Shown: one piece after another, positions 10,201 through 20,417 of the stretch
How positions within the stretch are numbered: position 1 is the stretch's first letter
Layout: each line of letters begins with the position of its first letter
Source: Nocardia iowensis
GTDB taxonomy: Bacteria > Actinomycetota > Actinomycetes > Mycobacteriales > Mycobacteriaceae
Assembly: GCF_019222765.1 (NCBI RefSeq)
Contig: NZ_CP078145.1
Location: forward strand, 5,580,001-5,644,000
Length of the DNA: 64,000 nucleotides
Direction: 5' to 3'
Program-made: the position numbers and the translations under genes
The notes under the pieces: model-generated
Seen by the model: the letters and a program-made list of their open reading frames with translations, nothing else
Told to the model about the DNA's origin: nothing
Databases searched by the model: none

Positions 10201-13200
10201 GGTCGGTCCGCCGGTCGCCGGCGCGAACAGGCGCCGTTCCCGCTCGGTGCGAGCGTCGATGTCGCGCACCAGGACTCGCGGGTCGGCGGTGACTGCCGCG
10301 AGCACCCGCAGGAACCGGTCGGCCAGGATGTGGATCGTCGATTCATCGAAAAGCTCGGCGGCGTAGACGAATTCGAATGCCTGCCCGGGTTCGCCCGGAC
10401 CGGCGTCGCAGCCGATGTGCGCGACCCGCAGTTCCAGGTCGAACTTGGCCAGTGCGATGTCGAGTTCCTCGGCGCGCAGCGCGAGCCCCGGCAACTCCAG
10501 CGTCGGGACGGGACCGTCCTGCACGGTCAGCGCCACCTGGAACAGCGGGTGCCTGCCGCGGACCGCGGAGCGGCCATTGGACAGAACGCGTGTGTCGCGG
10601 CCCAATTCCTCCACGATGCGCTCGAACGGGATATCGGCGTGCGCCATGGCGGCCAGCTCGGTGTCCCGGTCGGCGCGCAACAGCCCCGCGAAGGTCCGGT
10701 CCGGATCGACGTCGGAGCGCAGCACCAGAGCGTTGACGAACATGCCGACCAACTCGTCGAGCTTGGTGTCGGTGCGCCCGGCGACCGGCGTGCCGATCAC
10801 GATGTCGCGACCGCCGGTCACGCAGCGCAGCAGCACCGCGAGCGCCGAGCGCAGCACCATGAACATGCTCACGCCCTGCTCCCTGGCCAGTTCGGCAAGG
10901 GCGCGCTGGACCGGGTCTGGCACCGTGAATTTCACCGCGCCCGCCTGCTGCGTCGGTGCCGCGGGACGCGGCCGGTCGTAGGGCAGCGGAAGTTCCTCGG
11001 GCAGGTCGGCCAGCGCGGTCCGCCAGTACTCCAGCTGGTTGCCCGCGAGGCTGCCCGGGTCGTTCTCGTCGCCGAGACAGGCGCGCTGCCACAGACCGAA
11101 GTCGGCGTACTGCACCGGAAGTGGCGTCCAGGCCGGCGCGGCACCCTCGTGCCTTGCCACATACGCGGCGGCCAGGTCCCTGGTCAGCGGGCCGAGCGAC
11201 CAGCCGTCGGCGGCGATGTGGTGCACCACGATGCCGAGCAGATAGCGCTGGGATGCGGTGCGCAGCAAGGTCATTCGCAGGGGCGTTTCGCGTACCAGGT
11301 CGAACCCGGTGTGCGCGAGGGTGCGCAGCGCCGTGCTGGCGCCCGCGTCGTCGGTATCGATCGGATCGATCGTCGGGAGCGCCTTCGAGGTCGGCAACAC
11401 CACCTGCTGTGCCCCGTTGCTGTCCTCCGGGAACACCGTACGCAGCACCTCGTGCCGCTCGACGACGTCGGTGAGCGCCGCGCGCAGCGCCGTCACATCC
11501 AGATCGCCCGCGATCCGGATGACGAAAGCGATGTTATACGCGCTCGATGCGGGAGAATATCGATTGAGGAACCACAGTCGCTGCTGTGGCAGCGACAATG
11601 GAATGCGTCCCGGACGCGTGGTCTGCACAGCCAGCGCCAGCCGCTGCGTCCGGGGCGCTTCCGTAAGCCGCTCGGCGACGCCCGCCACCGTCGGCGCCTC
11701 GAAGATCGCCCGCACCGGCAGATCGACGCCGAATTCCGCGTGCAGCGCGGCCGCGAGCCGGGTGGCGAGCAGCGAGTTGCCGCCGACGTCGAAGAAGCTG
11801 TCCTCGGCACCGGTGATCGGGCGGCCGAGGATGTCGCCGAAGACCCCCGCGACGCGCAGTTCCAGATCGGTGCTCGGCGCCCGTGAGCAGCCGACGGCCG
11901 CGAAAACGGGTTCCGGCAAGGCCTTTCGATCCAGCTTGCCCGCCGGGGTGACCGGCAGTTCAGCCAGCACGGTGACCGACGCTGGCACCATGTAGCCGGG
12001 CAGCCGCTGGCGCGCCGTCTCGGTGAGCTCGGCGGCGTCGACGGGCTCGTCCGCGGTCACATAGGATGCGAGTCGCGGCTGGCCGTGCTCGTCGGTGTGC
12101 ACAACGGTGAGCGCGAAACTCACCCCGGGATGGCCGCGCAGCACATGGTCGATCTCGCGCAGTTCGATGCGGAAGCCGCGGATCTTGATCTGGTCGTCCG
12201 CGCGGCCGAGGAAGCGCAATTGTCCGCCCGGCTCGACCACCACCAGGTCGCCGGTGCGGTACATGCGCTCGCCCCGCCTGCCGTGCGGGTTGGCCGGGAA
12301 CCGTTGCGCGGTAAGGGCGTAACGACCATGGTAGCCGCGGGCCAGGCCGGGCCCGGACAGGTACAGCTCACCCGGTGTCCCCGGTGGCACCGGGTGCAGT
12401 CGACTGTCGAGCACGAACAACCGCATGCCGCGGATGGGCATGCCGAGTGGCACCGGACGGCCCGGCACCATCGGGCCGGTCGCGGTGGCCGCGACGGTGG
12501 CCTCGGACGGCCCGTACATGTTGTGCATACGGTGCTGGACCGACCAGGTTTCGACGAGCTCCTCCGAGCACGCTTCACCGCCGACGATGACCGCCTCGAG
12601 CTCGTCGAGCCCGTCGGTCGGCACGGTGCCGAGCGCGGCCGGGGTGACGAAGGCATGAGTCACCCGTTCGTCGCGCAGCAGCGCGGCGAGCTCGGCGCCG
12701 CCGTAGAGCCCGGCGGGGGCCACCACGATGGTCGCGCCCGCGGCGAAACCGAGCAGCAGTTCCAGGACCGACGCGTCGAAGCTCGGCGACGAGAAGTGCA
12801 GTGTCCGAGCCGAATCCGAGACACCGAACAGGTGCATCTGCTCGTGCGCGAGGGACGCGAGACCGGCGTGGGTGATGATCACCGCCTTCGGCGTGCCGGT
12901 CGAGCCCGAGGTGTAGATCAGGTACGCCGGGTGCACCGCGCACAGCGGGTGGTGCCGGTCGGCGTCGGTGATCGGCTCGGTGGCGTAGTGCACGGCTTCG
13001 GCGGCCAGTTCGTCGGAGCCGAGCACCAGCCAGTCCACATAGGTCTTGCGGTGCTTACCGCGCGGCGCGGGCCATTCGGGCATGGCGGCAAGGCATTCGG
13101 CATCGGTCAGGCCGAGCATGGCGCCGGAGTCGCCGATCATGTGCGCGATCCGCTCGCCCGGGTAGCTCGGATCGATCGGCACATATGCCGCACCGGTTTT

Positions 13201-16200
13201 CGCGACCGCCCATACGGCGGTGATGGCGTCCAGGCCGCGCGGCAGCGCGATCGCGACGACCACCTCGGGACCGGCGCCGTGTTCGATCAGCACGCGCGCC
13301 AGCCGGTTCGACGTCTCGTCCAGCTCGCGGTAGGTGGTGTCGACGCCGAAGTAACGCACGGCGACCGCGTCCGGCACCCGTTCGGCCGTATCGGAGAGCA
13401 GTTGCGCGAGCGTGCTGAACGGTTCGGCGGGCGAGCCGGCGATCGGCACCAGGTTGGCCAGTTCGCGGCGATCAAGGATGGTCAGGTCACCGATCGGCAT
13501 GCTCGGCGCGGCCACCACCGCGTTCAGCACCGCGACGAACCGGCGGGCGAACGACTCGACCGTCGAAGCGTCGAAAATGTCGGTGGCGTAGCCGAATTCG
13601 GCGGTGAGCGGGCCGTCGGAAATGTCGTCGTGCACCACCAGCTGCAGATCGAACTTGGCGATGTCGGAGACGATCGGCAGCACCTCGGCCCGCAGGCCGG
13701 ACAGTTCGATGCGCAGGTCCGGCGCCCGGTCGTAGGACAGCATCACCTGGAACAGCGGATGCCTGGCGGCCGAGCGTTCCGGGTTGACGACCTCGACAAG
13801 CCGCTCGAACGGCACGTCGGCGTTCGCGAAGGCGTTGAGGTCGGTCTCGCGCACCACATCGAGCATGCGATCGAAACCGGCGGCCGGGTCGACCTCGGTG
13901 CGCAGTACCAGCGTATTGACGAACATGCCGACCAGCTCGTCCAGTGCCGGATCGGAGCGGCCCGCGATCGGCGTGCCGATGGCGATGTCGGTGCTCGCGC
14001 ACAGCCGCGACAGCAACGTGGCCAGCGCCGCGTGCAACACCATGAACATGCTGACGCCCCGGCTGGCCGCGAGTTCGCCTGCGGCGCGCCGGATTTCGGG
14101 TGCGATGGTGAACTCGACCCGGCCGCCGGTGGTCGACCGGCGCAGCGGGCGCGGGCGGTCCAGCGGCAGGTCGAGCTGGTCCGGCAGCCCGGCCAGCGCC
14201 GAACGCCAGTGCGTCAGTTGGCTACTCAGCGCACTCGCCGGATCGGATTCCGCGCCGAGCAGTTCGCGCTGCCACAGCGCGAAATCGGCGTACTGCACCG
14301 GCAGTGGTGACCACTGCGGCGCGGCACCGTCGGTCCTGGCCGACACCGCGGTCATCAAATCCCTGGCCAGCGGCGCGATCGACCAGCCGTCACCGCAGAT
14401 GTGGTGCAGCACAAGCAGGAACACCCACTGGTCCGGTCCGGTGGTGTAGAGCGCGACCCGGATCGGGGCCTGGGTGCGCAGATCGAAACCGTATCCGGCG
14501 AATTCGGTGGCCAGCGCCGCGACATCGGCGCCGGTTGCGTCGATCGGGTCGAGGGTGAGCGGGATCTCGGCGGCCGGGTGGATCAGCTGGCACGGCCCGT
14601 CCGCGGATTCGGGGAAGGTGGTGCGCAGGCTCTCGTGCCGTTCGATCACGTCGACCAGACCGGCGCGCAATGCCTCTACGTCGAGCGCACCCTCGAGCCG
14701 GACGGCCAGCGGCATGTTGTAAGCCGCGGCATGTTCGGCGAACCGGTTGAGAATCCACAGCCGCTGCTGAGCCAGCGACAGCGGGATGCGCTCCGGCCGG
14801 GCAGCCGCGACGAGTTTCGGCGAGGCGACGTCGAGGGTGTGCGTGGCGAAGCACTGGGTGAGCGCGGCGATAGTCGACGCCTCGAACAGATCGCGAATGG
14901 TCAGCGCGGTGCCAAGCGCGGCATTGATCCGGGCGACCGCGCGCGCGGCGATCAGCGAGTTGCCGCCGAGGTCGAAGAAGCTGTCCTCGACGCCGACGTC
15001 GTCGGTGCCCAACACTTCGGCGAAGATGCCCGCCAGCACCCGCTCCACCTCGGTGCGCGGCTCGGCGATGGTGCTGCTCACCGCGCGAACACCCATCGCG
15101 GGCGCGGGCAGCGCCTTGCGGTCGATCTTGCCGTTGGCGCTGAGCGGCAACTCATCGAGTTCCAGCAGCGCGGACGGCACCATGTACGCGGGCAGGGTGC
15201 GGCGCAGCACGGTCAGCAGCGCGGCCGTGTCCAAGCGGGACTTCCCGGCGTCCGGCGCAGCGACGACGTAGGCGACCAGTTCGTCACCGTTGCGTCCGGC
15301 GTGTGCCACGCAGACCGCCCTGGCCACCCGGTCGTCGGCCAGCAGCGCCGCCTCGATCTCGCCGAGTTCGATGCGCAGGCCGCGGATCTTGACCTGGAAG
15401 TCGCTGCGGCCCATGTATTCCAGGACACCGCGCCGATCCGTCGAGAGCTGCCAGCGGGCCAGGTCGCCGGTGCGATACATCCGCGCGCCCGCGGTGAACG
15501 GGTTGGCCACGAAGCGATCGGCGGTCAGCTTGGGCTGGCCCAGGTAACCGCGGGCCAGTTGCACACCGGCCAGGTACAGCTCGCCCACCACGCCGGGCGG
15601 CACCGGCCGCAACCGCGAATCCAGCACGTAGGTCTGGGTATTCCACACCGGCGAGCCGATCGGCACGGTCGCCGGATCGGCCGGGCACGGCCAGTAGGTG
15701 ACGTCGACCGCGGCCTCGGTCGGGCCGTACAGGTTGTGCAGCGCGGGCCCGTGCCGGGGGACGGCAGCCGGCGGGGTGGGTGAACGCAGTGCGGCGTGGA
15801 AGTCACGGACCGTCGCGGCGGGCAGCGCCTCACCGCTGCAGAAGACTTGCCGCAGGGCCGAGCAGCCGCGCACGTCGGTGTCGGTGACGAAGACCGACAG
15901 CATGGACGGCACGAAATGTGCCGTGGTCACGTTCTTTTCGGTGATGACCCGCGCGAGATAAGCCGGGTCGCGGTGACCGTCGTGCTCGGCGACTACCAGT
16001 CGCGCGCCGATCTGCAAGGGCCAGAAGAATTCCCACACCGACACGTCGAAGGTGGCCGGTGTCTTCTGCAATACCGCGTCGGCGGCGTCGAGCGGATACT
16101 CGTGCTGCATCCAACGCAGCCGGTTGACGATCGCGCGGTGGGTGACGCCGACGCCCTTGGGCTTTCCGGTCGAACCGGAGGTGAAGATGACGTAGGCCAG

Positions 16201-18255
16201 GTGGTCCTCGCGCAGCACGGTGGTGCGGTCGGCGTCGGTGATCGGATCGGCGGCATAGCCGGACAGGTCGACGGTGTCGATGGCGAGTGCGTCGATGGGC
16301 AGGGTGAGCTCGTCGCGGTCGGCGGTGAGCACGCAGACCGGTGCGGCCTGCCCGATGATCTGCTCGATCCGCTCGGCCGGATGCTCAGGGTCCAGCGGCA
16401 GGTAGGCCGCGCCCGATTTGACGATCGCGTACATGCCGACGACCAGGTCGAGGCTGCGGCGCAGGCACAGCGCCACCACCGTCTCCGGGCCCGCGCCACG
16501 CGCGATCAGCAGCCGGGCCAGCCGGTTGGCGCGGTCATCGAGTTCGCGATATGTCAGCGTCGCGGAGCGACTCGTTGGGGGGTGGTGGTCGGGTGACGGG
16601 TGGGCGAGCGTCGCGGAGCGACTCGTCGGGGGGTGGTGGTCGGGTGACGGGTGGGCGAGCGTCGCGGAGCGACTCGTCGGGGGGTGGTGGTCGGGTGACG
16701 GGTGGGCGAGCGTCGCGGAGCGACTCGTTGAGGGGTGGTGGTCGGGCGACGGGTGGGCCGGTGACTCGGCGGCGTACTCGAGGGCGACGGCCTCCGGGCA
16801 GCGGGCCACACGGTCGGCGAAGAGACCGGCCAGGGTGCCGTTGTGCGGCGCGGTCCGGGTGGCGTTCCAGTCATGCAGGACGCGGTCGCGTTCGACGTCG
16901 GTGATCGCGGTGAGCGTCTCGGCGAGGGTGTCCGGCGTGGCGGTGAGGAAGCGGGTGAGGAAGTCGAGGTAGCGCTCGTGATGGGTGGCGACCTCGGTCT
17001 CGTCGTAGAGCCGCGGGTTGGCCTCGAAATCGACGTGGATGCGGTTGCCGACGCCGTTGTACAGGTTGACCGACAGGTCCTCGACCGGCCCGGTGGCCAG
17101 CACGTTCAGCGAGCCGACCAGGCTGCCGAACTTCAGCTCGTTGTGGAACAACATGATGTTGACCATCGGGCCGAAGAAGCCGCGGGCGTCGCGGGAGTAG
17201 CCGCAATCGCGCCGGATGTCGTCGTGCCGGTAGCGCTGGTGCCGCAGCGCACCGGTGATCTGCAGTTCGGTGGCCTTCACCACGTCGGCGAGGGTGGTCT
17301 CGGCGGTGAACTTCAGCCGGATCGGCACGACGTTGGACACCACACCGGCCGAGCGGCGCAGCGAGACGGTGGTCCGCGCGGACACCGGCAAACTCAGCAC
17401 CACGTCCGGATTGCCGGTCACCGAGCGCACATACGCGGCGAGCGCCGCGACGAACAGTGCCGAATTGGTGGTGCCGAACGCAGCCATCGCGGCGTCCATC
17501 GCGGACTGGCACCGGTCGTCGAGCACACCGGTGGCGGTCCGCCTACCCCCGTCGTGGGTGGCGGCGGTGACGGTGACGCCGCTGAGGCTCATCGGCTCGC
17601 CCGCGCCGGCCAGTTGCTCGAGCCAGTAGTCGCGGTCGGCGCGGAACCGGCTGGAATCCCGGTAGCGCAGCTCGTCGGCGTACATCTCGGCCAGCGGCGT
17701 CGCCCGGGAGGCCACCGGCTCGGTGTGGTTCTCCACCGCGGTGTAGATCTCCGCGGTGCGGGTGAGCGCGTTCATCGCACCGTATCCATCGATCACGATG
17801 TGATGGGCACGGGCGTACCAGATGTAGTCCGAATCCCCGGTCCGCAGTACGACATTCGTGGTGAGCGGGTCGCGCTCGAGATCGATCGGCGAGCTGGCGT
17901 GCTCGTTCATCCAGCGCACCGCCGCCGCGTGCGGATCGGCCTCCGCGCGCAGATCGACCCGCGCCCAGCCGGGCCGCCGGGTGGAATCGACCACCTGATG
18001 CGGGATTCCATCGATCTCCAGCAGCCGCACCTGTCCGACCTGCGTCTCCGCGCCGAAGCGCTCGATCGCGTAGAGCAGGCGGCCGACATCCAGGTCACCG
18101 CGGATCTCGACATACTGGGCGATCGTCAGTGGCACATCCGGACGAATCCGCTGCGCGTACCAGAGGGCCGTCTGGGCCGGCGACAAGACGAATGGTTGTG
18201 CCGAAGATTCGCCCGATGAACATTGGTCGACGCTGTCCGTGGCCAATGAACTCAT
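4264..18255 (-). CDS. Four-module nonribosomal peptide synthetase with terminal thioesterase
   Basis: About 4663 residues from the ATG at 18255, with GGAG 6-7 nt upstream; an adjacent TTG at 18258 is a less likely start. Domains (approximate residues): C1 20-440 (H-H-I-V-I-D-G near 150), A1 470-1040, T1 with [10 protein letters not shown] near 1089; C2 (H-H-I-C-G-D-G-W-S near 1283), A2 (core near 1775), T2 near 2149; C3 near 2343, A3 near 2847, T3 near 3224; C4 near 3437, A4 near 3925, T4 near 4312; thioesterase 4385-4620 with the G-W-S-L-G-G nucleophile near 4453. No epimerisation, methylation or reductase domain is visible. A1 has the pocket residues D-V-W-H-F-S-L-V-D, the known serine code of EntF. 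A2-A4 read approximately D-A-L-F-(I/M/L)-G-(M/V)-(V/I)-(A/V); they are close to one another and perhaps aliphatic (low confidence). C1 resembles the EntF/DhbF starter C domain, so an acyl or aryl cap on the serine is expected. No loading partner, MbtH protein or phosphopantetheinyl transferase gene lies nearby. It heads an operon with the ABC exporter. Confidence 0.95.
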   Translation of the reverse strand: MSSLATDSVDQCSSGESSAQPFVLSPAQTALWYAQRIRPDVPLTIAQYVEIRGDLDVGRLLYAIERFGAETQVGQVRLLEIDGIPHQVVDSTRRPGWARVDLRAEADPHAAAVRWMNEHASSPIDLERDPLTTNVVLRTGDSDYIWYARAHHIVIDGYGAMNALTRTAEIYTAVENHTEPVASRATPLAEMYADELRYRDSSRFRADRDYWLEQLAGAGEPMSLSGVTVTAATHDGGRRTATGVLDDRCQSAMDAAMAAFGTTNSALFVAALAAYVRSVTGNPDVVLSLPVSARTTVSLRRSAGVVSNVVPIRLKFTAETTLADVVKATELQITGALRHQRYRHDDIRRDCGYSRDARGFFGPMVNIMLFHNELKFGSLVGSLNVLATGPVEDLSVNLYNGVGNRIHVDFEANPRLYDETEVATHHERYLDFLTRFLTATPDTLAETLTAITDVERDRVLHDWNATRTAPHNGTLAGLFADRVARCPEAVALEYAAESPAHPSPDHHPSTSRSATLAHPSPDHHPPTSRSATLAHPSPDHHPPTSRSATLAHPSPDHHPPTSRSATLTYRELDDRANRLARLLIARGAGPETVVALCLRRSLDLVVGMYAIVKSGAAYLPLDPEHPAERIEQIIGQAAPVCVLTADRDELTLPIDALAIDTVDLSGYAADPITDADRTTVLREDHLAYVIFTSGSTGKPKGVGVTHRAIVNRLRWMQHEYPLDAADAVLQKTPATFDVSVWEFFWPLQIGARLVVAEHDGHRDPAYLARVITEKNVTTAHFVPSMLSVFVTDTDVRGCSALRQVFCSGEALPAATVRDFHAALRSPTPPAAVPRHGPALHNLYGPTEAAVDVTYWPCPADPATVPIGSPVWNTQTYVLDSRLRPVPPGVVGELYLAGVQLARGYLGQPKLTADRFVANPFTAGARMYRTGDLARWQLSTDRRGVLEYMGRSDFQVKIRGLRIELGEIEAALLADDRVARAVCVAHAGRNGDELVAYVVAAPDAGKSRLDTAALLTVLRRTLPAYMVPSALLELDELPLSANGKIDRKALPAPAMGVRAVSSTIAEPRTEVERVLAGIFAEVLGTDDVGVEDSFFDLGGNSLIAARAVARINAALGTALTIRDLFEASTIAALTQCFATHTLDVASPKLVAAARPERIPLSLAQQRLWILNRFAEHAAAYNMPLAVRLEGALDVEALRAGLVDVIERHESLRTTFPESADGPCQLIHPAAEIPLTLDPIDATGADVAALATEFAGYGFDLRTQAPIRVALYTTGPDQWVFLLVLHHICGDGWSIAPLARDLMTAVSARTDGAAPQWSPLPVQYADFALWQRELLGAESDPASALSSQLTHWRSALAGLPDQLDLPLDRPRPLRRSTTGGRVEFTIAPEIRRAAGELAASRGVSMFMVLHAALATLLSRLCASTDIAIGTPIAGRSDPALDELVGMFVNTLVLRTEVDPAAGFDRMLDVVRETDLNAFANADVPFERLVEVVNPERSAARHPLFQVMLSYDRAPDLRIELSGLRAEVLPIVSDIAKFDLQLVVHDDISDGPLTAEFGYATDIFDASTVESFARRFVAVLNAVVAAPSMPIGDLTILDRRELANLVPIAGSPAEPFSTLAQLLSDTAERVPDAVAVRYFGVDTTYRELDETSNRLARVLIEHGAGPEVVVAIALPRGLDAITAVWAVAKTGAAYVPIDPSYPGERIAHMIGDSGAMLGLTDAECLAAMPEWPAPRGKHRKTYVDWLVLGSDELAAEAVHYATEPITDADRHHPLCAVHPAYLIYTSGSTGTPKAVIITHAGLASLAHEQMHLFGVSDSARTLHFSSPSFDASVLELLLGFAAGATIVVAPAGLYGGAELAALLRDERVTHAFVTPAALGTVPTDGLDELEAVIVGGEACSEELVETWSVQHRMHNMYGPSEATVAATATGPMVPGRPVPLGMPIRGMRLFVLDSRLHPVPPGTPGELYLSGPGLARGYHGRYALTAQRFPANPHGRRGERMYRTGDLVVVEPGGQLRFLGRADDQIKIRGFRIELREIDHVLRGHPGVSFALTVVHTDEHGQPRLASYVTADEPVDAAELTETARQRLPGYMVPASVTVLAELPVTPAGKLDRKALPEPVFAAVGCSRAPSTDLELRVAGVFGDILGRPITGAEDSFFDVGGNSLLATRLAAALHAEFGVDLPVRAIFEAPTVAGVAERLTEAPRTQRLALAVQTTRPGRIPLSLPQQRLWFLNRYSPASSAYNIAFVIRIAGDLDVTALRAALTDVVERHEVLRTVFPEDSNGAQQVVLPTSKALPTIDPIDTDDAGASTALRTLAHTGFDLVRETPLRMTLLRTASQRYLLGIVVHHIAADGWSLGPLTRDLAAAYVARHEGAAPAWTPLPVQYADFGLWQRACLGDENDPGSLAGNQLEYWRTALADLPEELPLPYDRPRPAAPTQQAGAVKFTVPDPVQRALAELAREQGVSMFMVLRSALAVLLRCVTGGRDIVIGTPVAGRTDTKLDELVGMFVNALVLRSDVDPDRTFAGLLRADRDTELAAMAHADIPFERIVEELGRDTRVLSNGRSAVRGRHPLFQVALTVQDGPVPTLELPGLALRAEELDIALAKFDLELRVAHIGCDAGPGEPGQAFEFVYAAELFDESTIHILADRFLRVLAAVTADPRVLVRDIDARTERERRLFAPATGGPTTPQCTLSAYFTATAHMHPHRTALRSGTSTMTYAEVDRRSNRLARALIARDIGSGDRVALGLTRSIESVLTVLAVVKTGAAFVPVDPNYPTDRVRHMLTDAGCWVGVTVTAHADRLHAAADDGPVTDWLLLDDPEFAAELDTHDDALVDDLDRLCTIEPDDLAYLIYTSGSTGKPKGVAVTHAGLSNFADELRDRMRVGRESRTLHFASPSFDAAVLELLLAIGSGAAMVICPPDIYGGDELAALLERERITHAFITPAALSTIDRDRWPLPHLRSLMVGGEACTPDLVARWAPNRNLHNVYGPTETTIVITISDPMAVDRPITIGTLVRGARALVLDERLRPVPVGVPGELYLGGYGVARGYFDRFGLTALRFVADPFGPAGARLYRTGDVVRWNDAGELCYLGRSDHQVKVRGFRIELGEITAALGEHPGVRFAHTEVRQIAGADRIVAFVQPSDEHAGVDVEAVRAHVGAQLPSHMVPSSITVLERIPLTPVGKLDTGALPEPQLTADVAARAPETESEQLVAKVMGDLVGVDAVRADDSFFDIGGNSLLATQLVARLAAATNIRLEVRTVFAAPRVAELAALLDSGPAGSDARPALVRRNRPARIPLSAAQRRLWFLNRFNGTGDADQSAGAYNVPVVLRMTGKLDVDALVMALHAVQARHETLRTVFPETDGEPAQRVLDLAAAAITLFVATVTPDEVDDAVRRFAAPGFDLAGMVPIRAALISVSPDGDTGVQNPAEVSDEHVLVLVVHHIAMDGWSLEPMAVDVATAYRAACAGKTPEWTELAVQYADYTLWQQDMLGAENDPDSVLSRQLGYWRRTLDGIPELLTVPADRRRPPVPSYRGGLVECAVDAFTHRELRTVATSNNVSMFMVLHAALAVLLHRMTATDDITVGTPIAGRGHPALDRLVGMFVNTLVLRTRIDPDARFTDLLHTVRDTDLDAFAHADLPFERLVEVLNPARSQAHHPMFQVMLSVQNQPVSALELPDLRIEAADIDTGIAKFDLQFTLTESQTPERDPAGITVSVNYASDLFDEQTALRLGKRLTRLLAAVAANPTTAVGDLELLDPAEWSGLAPVRGAEADRPVTLPEVFEAAANIDRSRIALRAEGTQVSYDALDRWTNRLARVLIRRGVGPETLVALGIPRSVESVATVLAVAKAGAAFVPVDPLYPATRIAHMLSDSGAALGITLGDYHNELPGGVEWIVLDDPHFRGLVLDASDTPITAAERIAPLRMDNPAYVIYTSGSTGTPKGVVVTHGGLSNFAAETAQRFDVRPGCRVLHFATPSFDAAMLDLLLALGGGATLVITPPGVVGGADLARVFIDEAITHAFITTSALGTVDPTGVTELRHVLVGGEALPPDLVTRWAPNRNLYNVYGPTETTIVTVISQPMTPGGPITIGGPIRGVSATILDARLHPAPVGVTGELHLSGSALARGYLNRPGLTAQRFVANPYGKPGERMYRTGDLVRWWSGQGSLAAGRCTGSGREIEYVGRTDHQVKIRGFRIELGEIDAALARHRGVEFATTIGHRTPAGSTALVSYVKARNGTELTAAELTDHVAELVPNYMVPQAIMLLDQVPLSPVGKLDRKALPEPMFAAADGYRAPSTPTEAALCAAFATVLGVESVGADDGFFELGGNSLLATKVVAQVRANGLDLPVQSMFGEATPAAIAARLDGAGAGIAAALGPVLPIRPNGAAAPLFCIHPAIGLAWCYSGLLGHLAPDRPVYGLQAPHVAGEDGFASITEAAGQYVAHIKSIQPTGPYHLLGWSLGGLIAHEVAVRLQADGDEVALLSMMDSYRLSDAWLEHAIPSVAEIIEEFGSDQLDAPLDPAMNLRDAAELLRARPGPFAALTVEHLERLYAGYTNGTLLAHGFRPRVFHGDLLFFTAAADAINRADPERRAAAWQPFVTGEIHDHELPCRHSAMTAPESLAAIGSVLRRALDGELVQQTNGTVPAKCAENGAHLETTAVGTRKKEKQR
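16556..16759 (-). repeat. Four in-frame 51-bp tandem repeats inside the first A domain
   Basis: Four head-to-tail copies of a 51-nt unit. Each encodes 17 residues, [17 protein letters not shown], with copy 1 having Ser in place of the second Pro of the PP pair. Copies 2 and 3 are identical at DNA level; copies 1 and 4 differ by one or a few bases. They lie at residues about 500-567, between the strand A-V-A-L-E-Y and the conserved L-T-Y-R-E-L-D segment at the start of A1. Other A domains have only a short turn there. Because 51 is a multiple of three, copy-number change keeps the frame. Confidence 0.95.
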
Positions 18256-18424
18256 CAATCACTCCGTTCTGCCGCTGTTCGACGCAACTCACCGAGCTAT
18301 GCCCCACAGCAGGCGCGCAAGGCCGACCGTGGAACTTGATCCACGCCCTATGATTCGGAGCGTCTGATCGGCCGGATTGCCAACGTGGTGGATTTGTTTC
18401 ACATCGCACGCTAACGGCGACAGC

Positions 18425-18445
18425 AAAGTTTGACCAGCAAACTTT
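18425..18445. promoter_or_regulatory. Candidate operator upstream of the NRPS operon
   Basis: AAAGTTTG-N5-CAAACTTT, a perfect 8-bp inverted repeat in the AT-rich part of the NRPS leader region. Symmetry and size suit a dimeric repressor or activator of the TetR, PadR or MarR type. No regulator gene lies next to the cluster, so the binding protein is unknown. The AT-rich sequence around it could alternatively form part of a promoter. Confidence 0.45.
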
Positions 18446-18580
18446 TAGCTAACTACGCAAACCGCCCAGACTGCTCAGCGGAAATGCGCGGGAAATTGTG
18501 CGCTGACAAGCGCTTACGGCCACTCAAACGCCCGCTTGCGAACGCTTCGTTACATGACGAGTCAGCCACAGCAACCACAG

Positions 18581-18607
18581 AAAAAACCGGAAGACAGGTT
18601 ATCTTCC
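18581..18607 (-). terminator. Rho-independent terminator of lnt
   Basis: Read on the minus strand, downstream of the lnt stop, GGAAGA-N7-TCTTCC forms a 6-bp stem. It is followed by GG and a run of six T. This would end lnt transcription before the NRPS promoter region. Confidence 0.75.
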
Positions 18608-18615
18608 CGAGACCT

Positions 18616-20250
18616 TCAGCCCGGAATATCGGCACTTTGTACGAGCCGGTCGGTCTTTTTTGCGGCCCTCGATGATCGCTTACGGACCATCACGACCGCC
18701 ATGGCGGCGACGGTCATGGCCACGAAAACGCGCTCCGGCGCGGGCCCGACATGAGTAGCGAGAGTGTTGCTGGTGCGCAGCGGCAGGTCGGCGACCAAGG
18801 CGGCGGGCACGAACTGTGGACTTTCTTGCCGCACAGTGCCGTCCGCGCCGATGATCGCGCTGACGCCCGAGGTTGCCGCGACAACGAGGGCGCGGCCGTG
18901 CTCGACCGCCCTGATCCGCGACATCGCCAGCTGCTGGTAGGTCATCTCGCTGTCACCGAAGGTCGCGTTGTTCGTCGGCACCGTGAGCAGTTGGGCGCCC
19001 GCGCGCATCGCGTCCTCGAAGGCGCGGTCGAAGGCGACCTCGTAGCAGGTCGCCACGCCGATATCGATGCCGTCGGCACGCACCACCCCGTCGCCGTGGC
19101 CGGGCACGAAATATCCGGCCCGGTCGGCGTATTCGGAGAACAGCCGGAAGAACGAGCGCATCGGCAGGTACTCGCCGAACGGCTGGATGATCTTCTTGTC
19201 GTGCCGCTCCCCCGGGCCCGCGGCGCCGTTCCACACGATCACCGAGTTCGTCGTGGTGCGATCGCTGTTCACCAGCACGGCCCCGACCAGGATCGGCGCG
19301 CCGATCTGCGCGGATGCCTGGGTGATCAGCGCCGCGGCGTCGGTGTTGCGCAACGGATCGATGTCGGAGGAGTTCTCCGGCCAGATCACCACATCCGGCC
19401 GCTTCGCCTGACCCGCCTCGACCGCCCGCGCCAGTTCGATGGTGCGTCGAACGTGGTTGTCCAGCACGGCCCGTCGTTGCGCGTTGAAGTCGAGGCCGAG
19501 CCGCGGCACGCTGCCCTGGATCGCTGCGACGGTGATCGTCCGGTCGCCGTGGTCCGGATCGGGCAGGGCGGACCCGAGCGCCAGGCCCGCGATCGGCATG
19601 ATCGCCAAGGCGACTGCCGCGGTGGCGAATCCGAGGCGCGGGTTCGCGGATCGACGTGCGGCCGAAGATCGGGTACGCAGCGTCGAACGCACCAGCAGGA
19701 GCACCGCCGCCGCGCCGGTTCCGGTGAGCGCCACCGCGAAGCTGACCAGTGGCGCACCGCCGATCGCGGCCAGCGCCAGGAACCATCCGTCGGCCTGCCC
19801 GAATGCCAAACGGCCCCACGGAAATCCGCCGAACGGGAAACTCGATCGCACCCACTCCGCGGTGACCCATGCCGAGGCCACCCACAGCGGCCAGCCGGGC
19901 AACGCCCCGACGAGCCGCGTCACCAGTCCGAACAACCCGATGTAGACCGCACACACCGCCGAAAGCGCCAGCCACGGCAGCGGTCCCACGTAGATCCCGG
20001 TCCACGGCAGCAGCGGTACGAAGAACGCGAGCCCGGCCAGGAATCCATACCCGAACCCGGCGCGCAGTCGTCCGGTTCCGCGCACGGTCAACGTGAGTAC
20101 CGCGATACCCAGCGGCGCGAGGAACCACCACGGCCGGGGCGGGAAGCTGCCGAAGAGCAGCAGGCCGGCCAGCACCGCCGAGACCGAGCGCCACAGCACC
20201 GGATACCGGGTCGGCCCGTCGGCGAAGGACGAGAGTCGCTCACGCAGCAC
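18616..20250 (-). CDS. lnt: Apolipoprotein N-acyltransferase
   Basis: A 544-residue membrane enzyme that adds the third acyl chain to lipoproteins after Lgt and LspA. The N-terminal half has about six to seven helices (residues 15-190 plus one near 220). The C-terminal half is a nitrilase-like domain with the Glu-Lys-Cys triad: Glu in V-I-W-P-E-N-S-S, Lys in K-K-I-I-Q-P-F-G-E-Y-L-P, and Cys in V-A-T-C-Y-E-V. GTG start at 20250 with GGAAGG upstream. In M. tuberculosis the same domain is fused to polyprenol-phosphate-mannose synthase (Ppm1); here there is no Ppm domain and no ppm gene downstream. It ends at its own terminator before the NRPS. Confidence 0.95.
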   Translation of the reverse strand: MLRERLSSFADGPTRYPVLWRSVSAVLAGLLLFGSFPPRPWWFLAPLGIAVLTLTVRGTGRLRAGFGYGFLAGLAFFVPLLPWTGIYVGPLPWLALSAVCAVYIGLFGLVTRLVGALPGWPLWVASAWVTAEWVRSSFPFGGFPWGRLAFGQADGWFLALAAIGGAPLVSFAVALTGTGAAAVLLLVRSTLRTRSSAARRSANPRLGFATAAVALAIMPIAGLALGSALPDPDHGDRTITVAAIQGSVPRLGLDFNAQRRAVLDNHVRRTIELARAVEAGQAKRPDVVIWPENSSDIDPLRNTDAAALITQASAQIGAPILVGAVLVNSDRTTTNSVIVWNGAAGPGERHDKKIIQPFGEYLPMRSFFRLFSEYADRAGYFVPGHGDGVVRADGIDIGVATCYEVAFDRAFEDAMRAGAQLLTVPTNNATFGDSEMTYQQLAMSRIRAVEHGRALVVAATSGVSAIIGADGTVRQESPQFVPAALVADLPLRTSNTLATHVGPAPERVFVAMTVAAMAVVMVRKRSSRAAKKTDRLVQSADIPG

Positions 20251-20417
20251 GGGTTGTCGCCTTCCCGTGCGGGTTCGTCGGGCCGACGCTTCCGGCCACA
20301 GCCTGTTCGGCGCTACCGAAATCGGCAGGAGGCGTGCCTCTCGGCGGCGCGCACGTCGCGGTAGTCAGGACTCCTGAATCGCGCAGCCGCGCGGGTCGGC
20401 TGCCTGGGGCGGCGCGT

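Larger units (their letters stand above)
18256..18615. other. Intergenic region carrying the NRPS promoter
   Basis: This 360-nt gap between the NRPS start and the lnt stop is less GC-rich than its surroundings. It contains no convincing gene. It holds the lnt terminator near the lnt end and a perfect 8-bp inverted repeat about 170 nt upstream of the NRPS ATG, both listed separately. A weaker repeat, CGTGGA-N6-TCCACG, lies around 18330-18347. No clear iron box was found. Confidence 0.6.

Noticed and set aside
4195..11886. A 2563-codon open frame on the plus strand opposite the NRPS
   Set aside because: Arg/Gly/His-rich translation without any domain. It is the usual open antisense frame of GC-rich coding DNA, and the minus strand has unmistakable NRPS motifs throughout.
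12085..16596. Further long plus-strand frames under the NRPS
   Set aside because: Same codon-phase shadow; no conserved motif or ribosome-binding site.
16556..16759. CRISPR array
   Set aside because: The 51-bp units are directly adjacent without spacers and encode in-frame peptide repeats; no cas gene is present.
18441..18455. TTAGCTAAC-like sequence as an iron (IdeR) box upstream of the NRPS
   Set aside because: It does not hold the 19-bp TTAGGTTAGGCTAACCTAA-type symmetry; the similarity is limited to a few bases.
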